Shown: piece after piece, positions 44,917 through 54,202 of the stretch | Layout of the letters: every line of letters starts with the position of its first letter | Position numbering within the stretch: position 1 is the first letter of the stretch | Origin: Anaerolineae bacterium | Lineage (GTDB): Bacteria > Chloroflexota > Anaerolineae > Aggregatilineales > Phototrophicaceae | Assembly: GCA_022824365.1 (NCBI GenBank) | Contig: JAJEAA010000005.1 | Location: 124,001 to 188,000, forward strand | Direction of reading: 5' to 3' | Length of the DNA stretch: 64,000 bases | The notes under the pieces: model-generated | Told to the model about the DNA's origin: nothing | What the model saw: only the letters and a program-made list of their open reading frames with translations | The model's database searches: none | Translations under genes and position numbers: made by a program

Positions 44917-46200
44917 CTATCCCTCGGCATACATATTGTCTTCCGCTGCGGCAATTGCTTCCTGCAAACGCGAAAGCGCTTCGTCCAGCGTCAGATCGCC
45001 GGCGAAATACTGCCGCAGATAAGTATTTGACGCTTCATAGTAGACGGGCGCCAAAGGATCCAAGTCCAGCGCTATCGCCTGAAACTGGAGCCTGGGCACT
45101 TCCCGGGCGAAGCCGTTCAACGCCGCGGCGACAACAGGAGCCTCCGTATCATAGTCGATATCGCGAAGAGCGATGCTCTCATTTATGGGAATGGTGAGCG
45201 TCCGCGCCGCAAATTCGGCGGCTGCCGCCGGCCCCGAGAGATATTCGAAGACCTTCCCAACCGCTTCCGGATAATCCGTATCGGCAAGCGCCACAAGCCC
45301 AGTTAATTGGGCAAGACCCGTGCTGCCGCCCGCGCCTGAGGGATTGGGCACGATTGCCCAGTCAAAATCGTCACCGACCTGCGCCGCCACTTCTTCGACT
45401 TTCCAACTGCCGCAGATATACATCACCGTCTCGCCGCGGACGAAGTATTCCTGCGATTTGCCCATGCCCAGCAAGGTATCGGCGGGCGTCTTGCCGTCTT
45501 CCATTAGCTCTGTGAGGATCACGAGAAAATCACGCAAGCCGTCAAGGTCCGCCGAACTCAATCTAATGCTGTTGTAGTAATCCGCGCCCAAGCTCATTGC
45601 CGGACCCACCAGGCGATGATCTTTGTTATCCACCGACAGCGCGTAGGAAGCCTCCGTAGCCTTCAGGACTTTGTCCAGGGCAGCCAGCCAATCATTCCAA
45701 CTGGCAACTTCGCCGCCAGCGCCAGGAATGGCTACCCCCGCCTCTTCAAAACGGGACAGATTGACAAAGGGCGCGACCACCGCGGCTGCATCGGGATAGC
45801 CGTAGAGGCCGATATCCTGGAAATAGCTGCTCATGGAACGGAAGATTATGTCGGGAAAGCTCTTGTACAAGTATTCTGGATCAGCCAGCAGCGGACGCAG
45901 ATTGAGATAGTGCCCTTCCAAGACATCCAGGTCGCTTACTCGCGCGAAATCCGGCGGCGCCCCCGCTTCCACGTCAGCGGACAACCGCTCATGAATCACC
46001 GACTCAGCGACCACTTCCACCGCGACGCTGATATCAGGATTCTCTTGCGAGAAACGGTCCAGCAAGTCGTCGTACACATCGCATTCGTTGCGGTCTTGAA
46101 AACAGAGAAAACGCAGCGCCGCCGATTCTTGCGCCGCGCTCAGACCTGCGGTTGCCATTAACAAGGTCAGCAACAGAACTACGAACAATATCCTTTTCAT
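44917..46200 (-). CDS. CUT1 sugar-binding protein, paralog 2
   Basis: This 427-residue secreted binding protein has a Sec signal peptide (MKRILFVVLLLTLLMATAG...SAAQ) without lipobox. It is clearly paralogous to the next gene upstream (46340-47635): both begin the mature part with F-C-Q/YQD-x-x-EC, then LL.RFS..NPDI.VAV, and end with DEA.SRLQE. A Cys pair near the N-terminus may form a disulfide. The start at 46200 is fixed by a GGAGG ribosome site; the frame is open far upstream through the intergenic repeat. It delivers a sugar to the fused permease encoded next, 110 bases downstream. Confidence 0.88.
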   Translation of the reverse strand: MKRILFVVLLLTLLMATAGLSAAQESAALRFLCFQDRNECDVYDDLLDRFSQENPDISVAVEVVAESVIHERLSADVEAGAPPDFARVSDLDVLEGHYLNLRPLLADPEYLYKSFPDIIFRSMSSYFQDIGLYGYPDAAAVVAPFVNLSRFEEAGVAIPGAGGEVASWNDWLAALDKVLKATEASYALSVDNKDHRLVGPAMSLGADYYNSIRLSSADLDGLRDFLVILTELMEDGKTPADTLLGMGKSQEYFVRGETVMYICGSWKVEEVAAQVGDDFDWAIVPNPSGAGGSTGLAQLTGLVALADTDYPEAVGKVFEYLSGPAAAAEFAARTLTIPINESIALRDIDYDTEAPVVAAALNGFAREVPRLQFQAIALDLDPLAPVYYEASNTYLRQYFAGDLTLDEALSRLQEAIAAAEDNMYAEG

Positions 46201-46250
46201 CTTGCCTCCGCCAAGCGCTTCAAATCCGGCTCGCTGGCGCTGTCGTGTCT

Positions 46251-46272
46251 GGGCGACCCGGTGGATCGCCCA
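46251..46272. repeat. Degenerate GGGCGACC...GATCGCCC repeat between paralogous binding-protein genes
   Basis: GGGCGACCCGGTGGATCGCCC has the GGGCGA/TCGCCC inverted arms of the dispersed family but lacks the CCTAC tail. It would form a hairpin in the message between the two binding-protein genes. Confidence 0.5.
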
Positions 46273-46339
46273 TGCGCCGCATATTCTCAAAATTGGGGCA
46301 ACCTGGCTGGCCGCCCCAATCATTCCGAACTTGCTCGCG

Positions 46340-47635
46340 CTAGCCGCCAGCCGCCATATTGGCCGCCGCTTCATCCAGTTGCTCCTGCAAGCGCGACATC
46401 GCCTCGTCCAGTGTCAACTCGCCGGCGAAGTACTGCGCCAGGCGCGTATTGGACGCATCGTAATAGGCGAAAGCCAGCGGATGCGGATTCAGCGCAACGG
46501 CTTGGGGGTGGAATTTTGGCACTTCGTTGGCGAAGCCGGTCAGAGCCGCCGCCACCGCCGGGCTGTCGGTTTGGAAATCCACGCCCGCCTCGATCACCGC
46601 TTGATGCGCCGGGATGAACAGAGCCCGCGCCACATACTCGCCGTAAACCTCGGGCTGCAAGAGATATTCCATCACCTTCGCCACCGCTTCCGGATGCTCC
46701 GTCTGCGCATAGCCGACGATGGCCGCGCCGCCAGCGACGCCGGTGCTGCCGCCGGGTCCGTAGGGATTCGGCGCTACAACCCAATCGAAAGCATCGCCGA
46801 TATCAGCCGAGAAACGACCGATCTGCCAACTGCCGCTGAAATACATCACCGTCTCGACATTGATGAAATAATCTTGCGCGCCGGTGTATTGGCTGGTGCC
46901 CAGCCAGGTCTCGGCCGGGGACTTGCCCGCGTCGATCAGATCTTTGAGGATCATGGCAAAGGCGCGGTAGCCTTCATCGTCTTCCAGGTCGAAGTTGCCG
47001 TCTTCGTCAAAGAAGTCGGCGCCCAGGCTCATCGCGGGACCGGCAAAGCGATGGCCCTTGTTGTCGATCGCCATCGAATACTGCAGGCCGGTCGCGCTCG
47101 CGACCTCGTCCAGCGCCGATAACCAGTCGTCCCAGGTCGGCTCGTCCATGACATCGCTCGGCATGTCGACGCCCGCCTGTTCAAAGAGCGTGGCGTTCAC
47201 ATAAGGACCCGTCACACTCAGTTGATCGGCGAAGCCATAAAGACCGTTGTCATCGGGACCCGAGCGGAAAGCGCCGACGATCGCTGGATTGAAGTTGTCC
47301 TCAAACAGGGACGGATCTTCCATTAGCGGACGAACATCCAGGTAGAAGCCAGCCATGCCGGCGAAGTCGGTGATGCGCGCCATATCGGGCGCCTGCCCCG
47401 CCTCAACCTGTACGCGCAATTGATCGCGCACGGTCGTGTAGGGCACGACATTGACCGCAACCGTGATGTCCGGGTTGTCTTCGCTGAAACGATTCAGCAA
47501 ATCCTCAAGCACCGAACACTCGCTGCCATCCTGATAACACATGAACTGTAGCTCAACTGCATCCTGCGCCAAGGCGGTCGCCCCGAGCGACAGCACAAGC
47601 GCCATGAGCAAGAACAAAATGGTAACGCGTTTCAT
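46340..47635 (-). CDS. CUT1 sugar-binding protein, paralog 1
   Basis: This 431-residue secreted binding protein has a Sec signal (MKRVTILFLLMALVLSLGATALAQ) and no lipobox. Mature sequence starts DAVELQFMCYQDGSEC. Its length and motif order match paralog 2 throughout, consistent with tandem duplication. GAGGAG precedes the ATG. As the first gene of the set, it is probably the main receptor; the second copy may widen substrate range. Substrate is probably an oligosaccharide handled by the GH4 or FucI-like enzymes around it. Confidence 0.88.
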   Translation of the reverse strand: MKRVTILFLLMALVLSLGATALAQDAVELQFMCYQDGSECSVLEDLLNRFSEDNPDITVAVNVVPYTTVRDQLRVQVEAGQAPDMARITDFAGMAGFYLDVRPLMEDPSLFEDNFNPAIVGAFRSGPDDNGLYGFADQLSVTGPYVNATLFEQAGVDMPSDVMDEPTWDDWLSALDEVASATGLQYSMAIDNKGHRFAGPAMSLGADFFDEDGNFDLEDDEGYRAFAMILKDLIDAGKSPAETWLGTSQYTGAQDYFINVETVMYFSGSWQIGRFSADIGDAFDWVVAPNPYGPGGSTGVAGGAAIVGYAQTEHPEAVAKVMEYLLQPEVYGEYVARALFIPAHQAVIEAGVDFQTDSPAVAAALTGFANEVPKFHPQAVALNPHPLAFAYYDASNTRLAQYFAGELTLDEAMSRLQEQLDEAAANMAAGG

Positions 47636-47708
47636 CTGTCTTCTCCTCTACTAAAGATTTCCGAAATGCTGCGATCTTCACGACCGCCCCGCCACTATCG
47701 CCCAAATG

Positions 47709-49076
47709 TCACAGGCGTAAAACAGGCATTCCCAATTGCCGCGCCAAGGCTTCCAGCGCGCCCTGATGATCGCCATAAGCGATCGACACATGATGCTCCA
47801 ATCCCTCGCGCATGATTATATCCAAGACCGCCGCCGCGCCCGAATCGAAGCGGATGCGGCCGCTCGTGCCGGTGAAAGCCGGTGGCGCTTGCAGCATCTC
47901 CCCGCCGCCGATAACCAGGCGAAACTCGCCCGTCGCCTCGCTCAAACGCGCGATGGTCACCCGCCCGGGCTTGAGCGGAAACTGCATCAGCAGCGGCTTC
48001 TCGCGATTGGAATGAATCGTCGCCTGCGGCTGCGCTTCGGGGTCGGCCATCGAAAGCGGCGCCAAGCCACAATGCCAAAGCGTCGCCTCATCCGCCTCGA
48101 TATCAAAGGCGACAATATCGCTGCCAAATGTCGGCATTCCGCTGATCCACTGCAAGATCAACTGCGTGATCGTCCCGTTGACATCGGCTTCGCAACTGCT
48201 CGGCGTCATCTCATCGCTCAACAGGGACATCGCCCCGCAAGCCGAACAACCCAGATCAGTGAAAAACTCAGGCCAGCAGCGCACCGCCATCCCGCTCAGA
48301 CCCTCTTCACTGACGAGCTCATCGAGGGCAACGTAAGCGCCAAGCGTGCCTTTCCTGGAATCGGTTTCCATGTCGTGATAATTCGCGAGCCGCGTCGCCA
48401 AGTCCTCCTCAACCGCCGCTACTCTTGTGGCATCGGCCGCCCGCGCCCGCGCGAAAAACTCATCCAGTTCAAACTGCGCCACTTCCACGCCCATCTGCGA
48501 TTTCAGGGCTTCGCGATTCACCCGGCAGGTATCGAAGCCGTCCGGATGCTCGCCCAGCCGGCCGATGCGCGTTTCATGCAGCCGCCGCTTGATGCCCGCC
48601 GCCTTTGCGAAATCGCGAAGCTTGTCTGAGGCAGCGCGGTCCTCCGGCTCGGCATAGATATAGTCGTAGCTGATGCCGGCCCGCCGCAAGCCATGACCCG
48701 CCAAATTGATCCCGCAGAAGGAGTTGATGCGCAAACGCCCGCCCACCTGCGCCTCGGGCAGCGCCCAAAGCAGCAGCGGCGCCTCTATCGCCCGCGCCAG
48801 TTGCAGCGCCATCGCGCCATCGGCGAATGAGGCTTGCAGCAGCAGGATCATGTCAACATCAGCGGCCGCCAGTTCGGCAATCCGCGCTTCGACCGACTCA
48901 TTGTCCATGACCAGGTCCTGCGTTCCGATGACTTGATAGCCGATTCTGTTGACGCGCTCGTAAACCCGCGCCGTCATATCCCGCGCCAACTCCAAATCGA
49001 ATGTGGGCCGGGCGATGGGCGCGAAGCCGATGCTTATGTCAGGTGGATACACTTGGTGCGGATACATGCGCGTCAT
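47709..49076 (-). CDS. L-fucose/L-arabinose isomerase-family protein
   Basis: This 455-residue protein has the FucI/AraA-like fold: an N-terminal domain built around VDMILLLQASFADG and PLLLWALPE, and a C-terminal part with CEADVNGTITQLILQW and a late HHVSIAYGDH stretch, where the family binds metal and substrate. It should interconvert an aldose and a ketose. The exact sugar cannot be told; L-fucose, arabinose or another deoxy- or acidic sugar are possible. The frame opens at a TTG (49082); I chose the ATG at 49076. It lies upstream of the binding-protein genes on the same strand and after an aldehyde dehydrogenase. Confidence 0.72.
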   Translation of the reverse strand: MTRMYPHQVYPPDISIGFAPIARPTFDLELARDMTARVYERVNRIGYQVIGTQDLVMDNESVEARIAELAAADVDMILLLQASFADGAMALQLARAIEAPLLLWALPEAQVGGRLRINSFCGINLAGHGLRRAGISYDYIYAEPEDRAASDKLRDFAKAAGIKRRLHETRIGRLGEHPDGFDTCRVNREALKSQMGVEVAQFELDEFFARARAADATRVAAVEEDLATRLANYHDMETDSRKGTLGAYVALDELVSEEGLSGMAVRCWPEFFTDLGCSACGAMSLLSDEMTPSSCEADVNGTITQLILQWISGMPTFGSDIVAFDIEADEATLWHCGLAPLSMADPEAQPQATIHSNREKPLLMQFPLKPGRVTIARLSEATGEFRLVIGGGEMLQAPPAFTGTSGRIRFDSGAAAVLDIIMREGLEHHVSIAYGDHQGALEALARQLGMPVLRL

Positions 49077-49083
49077 AGTCAAA

Positions 49084-49278
49084 TCTTCTGTGTTCTTTGT
49101 GCTGATAACCTCAGTAAAACCAAGTTAGTCATGCGACAAATGAAATGTAGTGGATGTTGTAAGCGGGCGACTCACAGAGTCGCCCCTACAATGATTACGG
49201 TTTTTGCCATTCTCTTCACCTTGCAATATTTTTCTCATTACTTTGTTGGTTCTACTTCTGTGCCTCTGCGGTGAATAA
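49084..49278. repeat. Intergenic segment with two CTCTGTG-type repeats flanking one GGGCGAC repeat
   Basis: The 200-base gap holds CTTCTGTGTTCTTTGTGC (49084-49110), the inverted repeat GGGCGACTCACAGAGTCGCC with CCCTAC tail (49165-49189), and CTTCTGTGCCTCTGCGGTGAA (49254-49278; shown here in part). Both dispersed families are thus present side by side. Confidence 0.65.
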
Positions 49279-49279
49279 C

Positions 49280-50698
49280 CTAACCCAAGTTCAGCACCAT
49301 CAGCTTCAAATCCGTCATATCCTCAATCGCGTATTTGATGCCCTCGCGCCCGTAGCCCGAAGCCTTGATGCCGCCGTAGGGCATGTGATCGACGCGGAAG
49401 GTCGAGACGCCATTCACCTGCAAGCCGCCCACGTCTATCCGCTCCCAAGCCTCCATAATCCGTTTGACATCATTCGTGAAGACCCCGGCCTGCAAGCCAT
49501 AAGGGCTGTCGTTGACCATCGCCACCGCTTCATCCCAGGCGTCATACGCGCTCAGCGTCACCACCGGCGCGAAGACCTCTTCGCAGTTCACCCGCATATC
49601 CGGCGCCGTCTCCGTCATCACCATCGGCGGGAACATCGTACCCTCGCGTTCGCCGCCATAGAGCAGGGACGCGCCCGCCTTCTGCGCCTCGCGCACCCAA
49701 GCCTCCGCCCGCTCGGCATCCCGCTCGCTGATCATCGGACCGATATCCACTTCCGGATCGCGGGGATCGCCCATCTTCAGCGCCTTGACCTCGTCCACAA
49801 ACAGATCGGCAAAATCCTCAAAGACATCGCGCTGTATCAGCAGGCGCTGCACCGAGATGCAATTCTGCCCGGCATTCGCGAAGCCGCCGGCCGCCGCCTG
49901 CCCGGCCGCATCAGCCAGATCGGCATCGCTATGCACGATCACGCCGGCATTGCCGCCCAGCTCCAGCGTCACTTTCTTTTGCCCAGCTTTGCTCTTCAAC
50001 ATCCAGCCCACCGCCGCGCTGCCCGTGAAGCTGATCATCGCCACCCGCGGATCCAGCGCCATCATCTCCGTATCCGGTCCCCAGGCGTTGAGCATGCTGA
50101 AAGCTTGCGGCGGATAACCCGATTCCAGCACGATCTCCGCCAAAATCACCGATGACAGCGGCGTCTTCTCGGCCGGCTTGATGATGATGCTGTTGCCGGC
50201 CGCGATGGCGGGGCCAATCTTGTGGCAAGCCAGATTAACCGGATAGTTAAAGGGCGTGATGCCCAGCACCGCGCCGATTGGACTACGCCGCGTGAAGCCC
50301 TGCCGGTTGACGCCCGCCGCCGTCCAGTCGATGCTGAAGACTTCGCCGCCGATCCGCCGCGCTTCTTCCGCCGAGACCTTCAGCGTCTCCAGCGCCCGCG
50401 TCGTCTCGCCGACGGCTGTCTTGCGGTTCTTGCCGCCTTCCAGGATCATCGCCTCGACCACCTCGTCAAAGCGCTCCCGCAGCAGCCGGCCTATATTCTC
50501 GAGAATTTCCGAGCGGCGATAACTTGGCAGCGCGCGCGTCTGCTCAAAGCCCGCGACCGCCGCCGCCATCGCGTCATCCATGTCGGTCCCGCTCGCCATC
50601 GAAACCGCGCCGACCAGGCTGCCGTCATAGGGAAAGCGCACTTCCATGACATCATCACTGCCGCGCCACTCGCCGCCAATCAAATTCTTGCAGGCCAT
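49280..50698 (-). CDS. NAD(P)-dependent aldehyde dehydrogenase (lactaldehyde/glyceraldehyde type)
   Basis: This 472-residue ALDH carries the catalytic Cys in GQNCISVQR and the Glu in LELGGNAG, with an N-terminal cofactor-binding region PIGAVLGITPFNYP. It resembles lactaldehyde, glyceraldehyde-3-phosphate (GapN) and succinate-semialdehyde dehydrogenases. Next to a FucI-like isomerase, lactaldehyde from deoxy-sugar breakdown is a reasonable substrate, but no kinase or aldolase for that path is in the window. GGAAGGAAGAG precedes the ATG. It differs clearly from the longer KGSADH-type enzyme at 0.3 kb. Confidence 0.85.
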   Translation of the reverse strand: MACKNLIGGEWRGSDDVMEVRFPYDGSLVGAVSMASGTDMDDAMAAAVAGFEQTRALPSYRRSEILENIGRLLRERFDEVVEAMILEGGKNRKTAVGETTRALETLKVSAEEARRIGGEVFSIDWTAAGVNRQGFTRRSPIGAVLGITPFNYPVNLACHKIGPAIAAGNSIIIKPAEKTPLSSVILAEIVLESGYPPQAFSMLNAWGPDTEMMALDPRVAMISFTGSAAVGWMLKSKAGQKKVTLELGGNAGVIVHSDADLADAAGQAAAGGFANAGQNCISVQRLLIQRDVFEDFADLFVDEVKALKMGDPRDPEVDIGPMISERDAERAEAWVREAQKAGASLLYGGEREGTMFPPMVMTETAPDMRVNCEEVFAPVVTLSAYDAWDEAVAMVNDSPYGLQAGVFTNDVKRIMEAWERIDVGGLQVNGVSTFRVDHMPYGGIKASGYGREGIKYAIEDMTDLKLMVLNLG

Positions 50699-50767
50699 CT
50701 CTCTTCCTTCCTAGCCCATCGCTTTCAATTGCGAGAATGCCCGCCAGTATACCAGACTGCCAGCGCT

Positions 50768-51592
50768 TTATTCACCGGCGGATACGCGGTCGGCATAACC
50801 CGAGAAGCTCATCACCGCGGGTCCATCCGCCGCCAATACCTCGTCCAGAAAAGCATTCCAGGCATCCATATCCGCCGCATTCGGCGCCTCCCGCCAAGGA
50901 TGGAAAAACATCCAGTAATGATTGCTGACGATGGACAGATCATTGCCCGCCAGCGCGGCCCGCGCCAACCGCAGCGATTCCGGCGGCGTCCGCTTGTACG
51001 TGAACAGATAATCATCGCAGACATAAAGCATCTGCCCCGGGCCGATTTCCCCAGCGGCGAAACCCGCAATCCGCGGCAATTCCGGCAGCGGCGCCAGATT
51101 CAGCGACATCGTGCTGATATGGAAACCGCGCGCGACCAGCTCGCTCAGCGCCACCGGCGATATCCGGTCGTAGGGCGGCACGAAGGTCTTGATGCGGGCC
51201 GCCGGAAAAGCTCGCTCCAGCAGCGCCGCGCCCTCATCCAGCTTCCGCCGGATCACCGCCCGATCGTGCGTGATGAATTCGTAGAAGGTATGCGTATAGC
51301 CGTGCAGACAAATCTCCACCAAGCCTGCCGCCGCCTTGTCGTTGAGAAACGCGCAGAGCTCGGCATTCTCCAAAATCGAGTAGCAGCGCTCCGTCCCGCG
51401 ATAGGCCGGCGGGATGCTCGGATCATGAGGATTGCCATCGGTCCAGTAGACCCGCGTATCACCGAATGCCTCCGGTATCACCGCCAGGCAAACCGGCAAG
51501 CCCGCCTCCCACAGCCGCCCGTACACCGCCTCCAAACGCTTCGGGGTCGTGAAATAGCTAGTATCATCATCGCGAAAAATAATCGTCCGCAT
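50768..51592 (-). CDS. NodB-like polysaccharide deacetylase (DUF2334-type)
   Basis: This protein of about 274 residues has the deacetylase metal triad: FRDDDTS near the N-terminus (Asp) and HGYTH (His, His), plus PPYDR. The small size, lack of signal peptide and late substrate loop fit the DUF2334/CE4-like group. It would remove acetyl groups from an N-acetylated sugar. It lies between the aldehyde dehydrogenase and a NagB-like deaminase, suggesting amino-sugar use. I place the start at 51592 (MRTIIF, GGCGG upstream); an ATG six codons earlier has no ribosome site. Confidence 0.75.
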   Translation of the reverse strand: MRTIIFRDDDTSYFTTPKRLEAVYGRLWEAGLPVCLAVIPEAFGDTRVYWTDGNPHDPSIPPAYRGTERCYSILENAELCAFLNDKAAAGLVEICLHGYTHTFYEFITHDRAVIRRKLDEGAALLERAFPAARIKTFVPPYDRISPVALSELVARGFHISTMSLNLAPLPELPRIAGFAAGEIGPGQMLYVCDDYLFTYKRTPPESLRLARAALAGNDLSIVSNHYWMFFHPWREAPNAADMDAWNAFLDEVLAADGPAVMSFSGYADRVSAGE

Positions 51593-51670
51593 GGTTTCCG
51601 CCGGTTTCATAGGATGCGCTGTCGAATTATAAACCTTCTGTCGCGAACTATGAATTGAGACAAAGAAAAG

Positions 51671-51699
51671 ATACTCTGTGTCCTCAGCAAACTCAGTGC
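51671..51699. repeat. Dispersed CTCTGTG-type repeat copy
   Basis: ATACTCTGTGTCCTCAGC followed by AAACTCAGTGC matches the CTCTGTG/CTCAGTG pattern of the family. It lies between divergent genes. Confidence 0.45.
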
Positions 51700-51765
51700 A
51701 GAAGGGCTGTGGCTGCGCGCCCCTCGATGGTAAATTCTTGTATGCGCTTCAGAAAAGTCAGGTCA

Positions 51766-52608
51766 ATGAACCGCAACGACGAAATCCGCCAACTCAATCA
51801 ACTCAGCCCGCAGCAAGTCATTGACGCCGCCGGCCAGCGCCTCGTCGTCCGCGATACCCTTGATGATTTGCGCAAGCATCTGGCTCAGTCCATCTTCGCG
51901 GAGATCCGCGCCAATAATCACGCCGGCCGACCCACCCAACTCATCTTGCCCGTTGGACCCACCGGTCACTATCCAATCCTCGCCCGCCTGCTCAACGACT
52001 CGCGCGTATCACTGGAGAATTGCCGCTTCTTCTTCATGGACGAATACTGCGGCGAAGACGGCAAGGCCCTGTCGCCCTCGCATCCCCTGAGCTTCAAAGG
52101 CATCGCCCACTCGCTCTTTCTCGACAAGCTCCATCCCGACCTTGCCCTCAATCCAGCCCAGGTCATCTTCCCTGACGAGAGCAATATCGACGCCCTGCCC
52201 GCTATGATCGGGGCGCTCGGCGGCATTGATACTTGTTACGGCGGCATCGGCATCCACGGCCACATCGCTTTCAACGAACCCGAACCCGGCGTCAGCCAAC
52301 TGCCCAGCCGGATGATCCGCCTCAATGACTTCACGGTGACCATCAACGCCATCCGCGCCGGGGTCGGCGGCAACCTCGCCGGCTTCCCGCGCTACGCCTA
52401 CACGCTTGGCATGAAAGAGATCCTGGCCGCCCGCCGCATCCGCCTATACTGCCGCAACGGCATCACCCTCGATTGGGCCAATACCGTGCTGCGCCTCGCC
52501 CTTTTCGGCGCGCCCGGCGACGACTACCCGGTCACTCACATCCGCGGCCGCGACTACATCATCACAACCGACCGCGACACCCTGCAATCCCCGCGCCACC
52601 TGCTCTGA
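51766..52608 (+). CDS. Glucosamine-6-phosphate deaminase/isomerase-like protein
   Basis: This 280-residue NagB-family protein has FFMDEYCG near residue 88 (the catalytic region) and GGIGIHGHIAFNEPEPG, matching NagB's GxGxDGHIAFNEP with His in place of the Asp before GH. Family members convert glucosamine-6-phosphate to fructose-6-phosphate and ammonia, or are 6-phosphogluconolactonase-like. The altered residue makes a related sugar phosphate possible. The start at 51766 is preceded only by a weak AGG; earlier ATGs lack ribosome sites. The neighbouring deacetylase supports amino-sugar catabolism. Confidence 0.8.
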   Translation: MNRNDEIRQLNQLSPQQVIDAAGQRLVVRDTLDDLRKHLAQSIFAEIRANNHAGRPTQLILPVGPTGHYPILARLLNDSRVSLENCRFFFMDEYCGEDGKALSPSHPLSFKGIAHSLFLDKLHPDLALNPAQVIFPDESNIDALPAMIGALGGIDTCYGGIGIHGHIAFNEPEPGVSQLPSRMIRLNDFTVTINAIRAGVGGNLAGFPRYAYTLGMKEILAARRIRLYCRNGITLDWANTVLRLALFGAPGDDYPVTHIRGRDYIITTDRDTLQSPRHLL

Positions 52609-52609
52609 C

Positions 52610-52680
52610 GGGAGCGACTCGCCTAGTCGTCCCTGCAACAGCTTTGCGCCCTTCTTGTCTTCGCGCCTCTGTGGTGAAAA
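52610..52680. repeat. Adjacent copies of both dispersed repeat types
   Basis: GGAGCGACTCGCCTAGTCGT with CCCTGC (52610-52636) is a divergent inverted repeat, and CTTCGCGCCTCTGTGGTGAA (52660-52679) is a CTCTGTG-type copy. They fill the gap between two convergent genes. Confidence 0.5.
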
Positions 52681-52685
52681 ATCGC

Positions 52686-54071
52686 CTACACATAGGCCGG
52701 CAAATAATCCCCGTGCGCCGCAATCAATTCATCCACCAGCGCCCAAATCTCGTCCAGCGTCAACTCGGCCGACGTGTGCGGATCCAGCATCGCCGCATGA
52801 TAAATATGCTCGCGCTTGCCGGTCAGCGCCGCCTCCACCGTCAGCGCCTGCACATTGACATTCGTCCGCATCAAAGCCGCCAGTTGCGGCGGAATCTCGC
52901 CGATACGCGTCGGCTGGATCCCGTTCGCGTCGACCAGGCAGGGGACTTCGACGCAGCAGCCGCTCGGCAAATTATCGATGACGCCATCGTTGGGCACATT
53001 GCCGTAAATCGTCCGCGCTTCGCCGGTTTCCATGCTGTGGATGATCAGCGAGCCGTACTCAACGCTGCGCTCCACCTCCTTCAAACTACGGATGCTGCGC
53101 ACCGTCCATTCTTTGTGCATGGGGTTGATCCCCTCCAGCGCCGCCATGATCTCCGCTTCTTCGGGGATGCGCCCCTCGGCTTCCGCTTTCTCCAGCAATT
53201 GCCAACTGACGATGCCGGCCTTGCAGCGCTCGATATATTCGTCCAGCGGAATGTTGAATCGCTCAATGAGTTCCGGCGCGCTCTCTTTGATGAAATAAGG
53301 CACGTATTCGCTGAAGTGCTCGCTCGATTCCGTCACGAAATATCCCAGACGCTTAAACATCTCATAACGCACGCGATTCCACTTGGGCACGCTGCCGTTT
53401 TCCGCCACCTGCGCGATCAGCGGATACAAATCCTCGCCCGTCTCGCGCCGCTCGAACTTGAGGTAGAAAGCCATGTGGTTGATGCCGGCGACCAAATAAT
53501 TGATGTCCCCATACGGCAGGCCGATATCCCGCGCCAGTTCATGCGCCGTGCCCGGCACGCTATGGCATAGACCCACCGTCCGGATATCGCTCGCCCGGCT
53601 CAGCGCCCATTGATTCATGCACATCGGATTGGCGTAATTGATCAACAGCGCTTCCGGGCAGATCGCCTCCATATCGCGTGCGATGTCAATCAGCACTGGT
53701 ATCGTGCGCAAGCCGCGCATGATGCCGCCGATGCCCAGCGTATCGCCGATCGTCTGCCGCAAGCCGTACTTCTTCGGCAGCTCGAAGTCGATGACCGTCG
53801 CCGGTTCGTAGCCGCCCACCTGAATCATGCAGACGACATAATCCGCGCCGCGCAAAGCCTCTTGCCGGTCGGTGGTGGTCTCCACTGTTGGATTATTGCC
53901 CAGCGCCCCGATGATATGCCGCGCCACCTGCGCCGATTGTCCCAGGCGCTTCTCGTCAATATCCATCAAACAAATCGTCGCCTCCGCCAATTCCGGATAA
54001 CTCCAGATATCGCCCATCAGATTCTTGGCGAATACCGTGCTGCCCGCGCCGATAAATGTCACCTTGGTCAT
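52686..54071 (-). CDS. melA: GH4 alpha-galactosidase (MelA)
   Basis: This 461-residue NAD+/Mn2+-dependent glycosidase cleaves alpha-galactosides such as melibiose in the cytoplasm. It follows E. coli MelA closely from memory: FIGAGSTVFAKN, LMDID, QVGGYEP, TLGIGGIMRGLRTIP, NYANPM, GLCHSVPGTA, AGINHMAFYL, YFVTESSEH, and CCVEVPCLVDANG. Catalytic and metal residues (Cys and His in GLCHS, His in INHMA) are intact. GGAAGCG precedes the ATG. It is independent of the other GH4 enzyme at 41 kb, which belongs to another subfamily. Confidence 0.93.
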   Translation of the reverse strand: MTKVTFIGAGSTVFAKNLMGDIWSYPELAEATICLMDIDEKRLGQSAQVARHIIGALGNNPTVETTTDRQEALRGADYVVCMIQVGGYEPATVIDFELPKKYGLRQTIGDTLGIGGIMRGLRTIPVLIDIARDMEAICPEALLINYANPMCMNQWALSRASDIRTVGLCHSVPGTAHELARDIGLPYGDINYLVAGINHMAFYLKFERRETGEDLYPLIAQVAENGSVPKWNRVRYEMFKRLGYFVTESSEHFSEYVPYFIKESAPELIERFNIPLDEYIERCKAGIVSWQLLEKAEAEGRIPEEAEIMAALEGINPMHKEWTVRSIRSLKEVERSVEYGSLIIHSMETGEARTIYGNVPNDGVIDNLPSGCCVEVPCLVDANGIQPTRIGEIPPQLAALMRTNVNVQALTVEAALTGKREHIYHAAMLDPHTSAELTLDEIWALVDELIAAHGDYLPAYV

Positions 54072-54202
54072 GTTCGCTTCCTTTCAAGTCGCTGCATACG
54101 GTCGTCCACAATATCGATTAACCAGGATAGCGATGTCATGCGCGGGCGTCCTTGCCGCCCGGCGTACAAACTCGCCCTTCTCGCTGTTGGCCTTGAAGCA
54201 AT

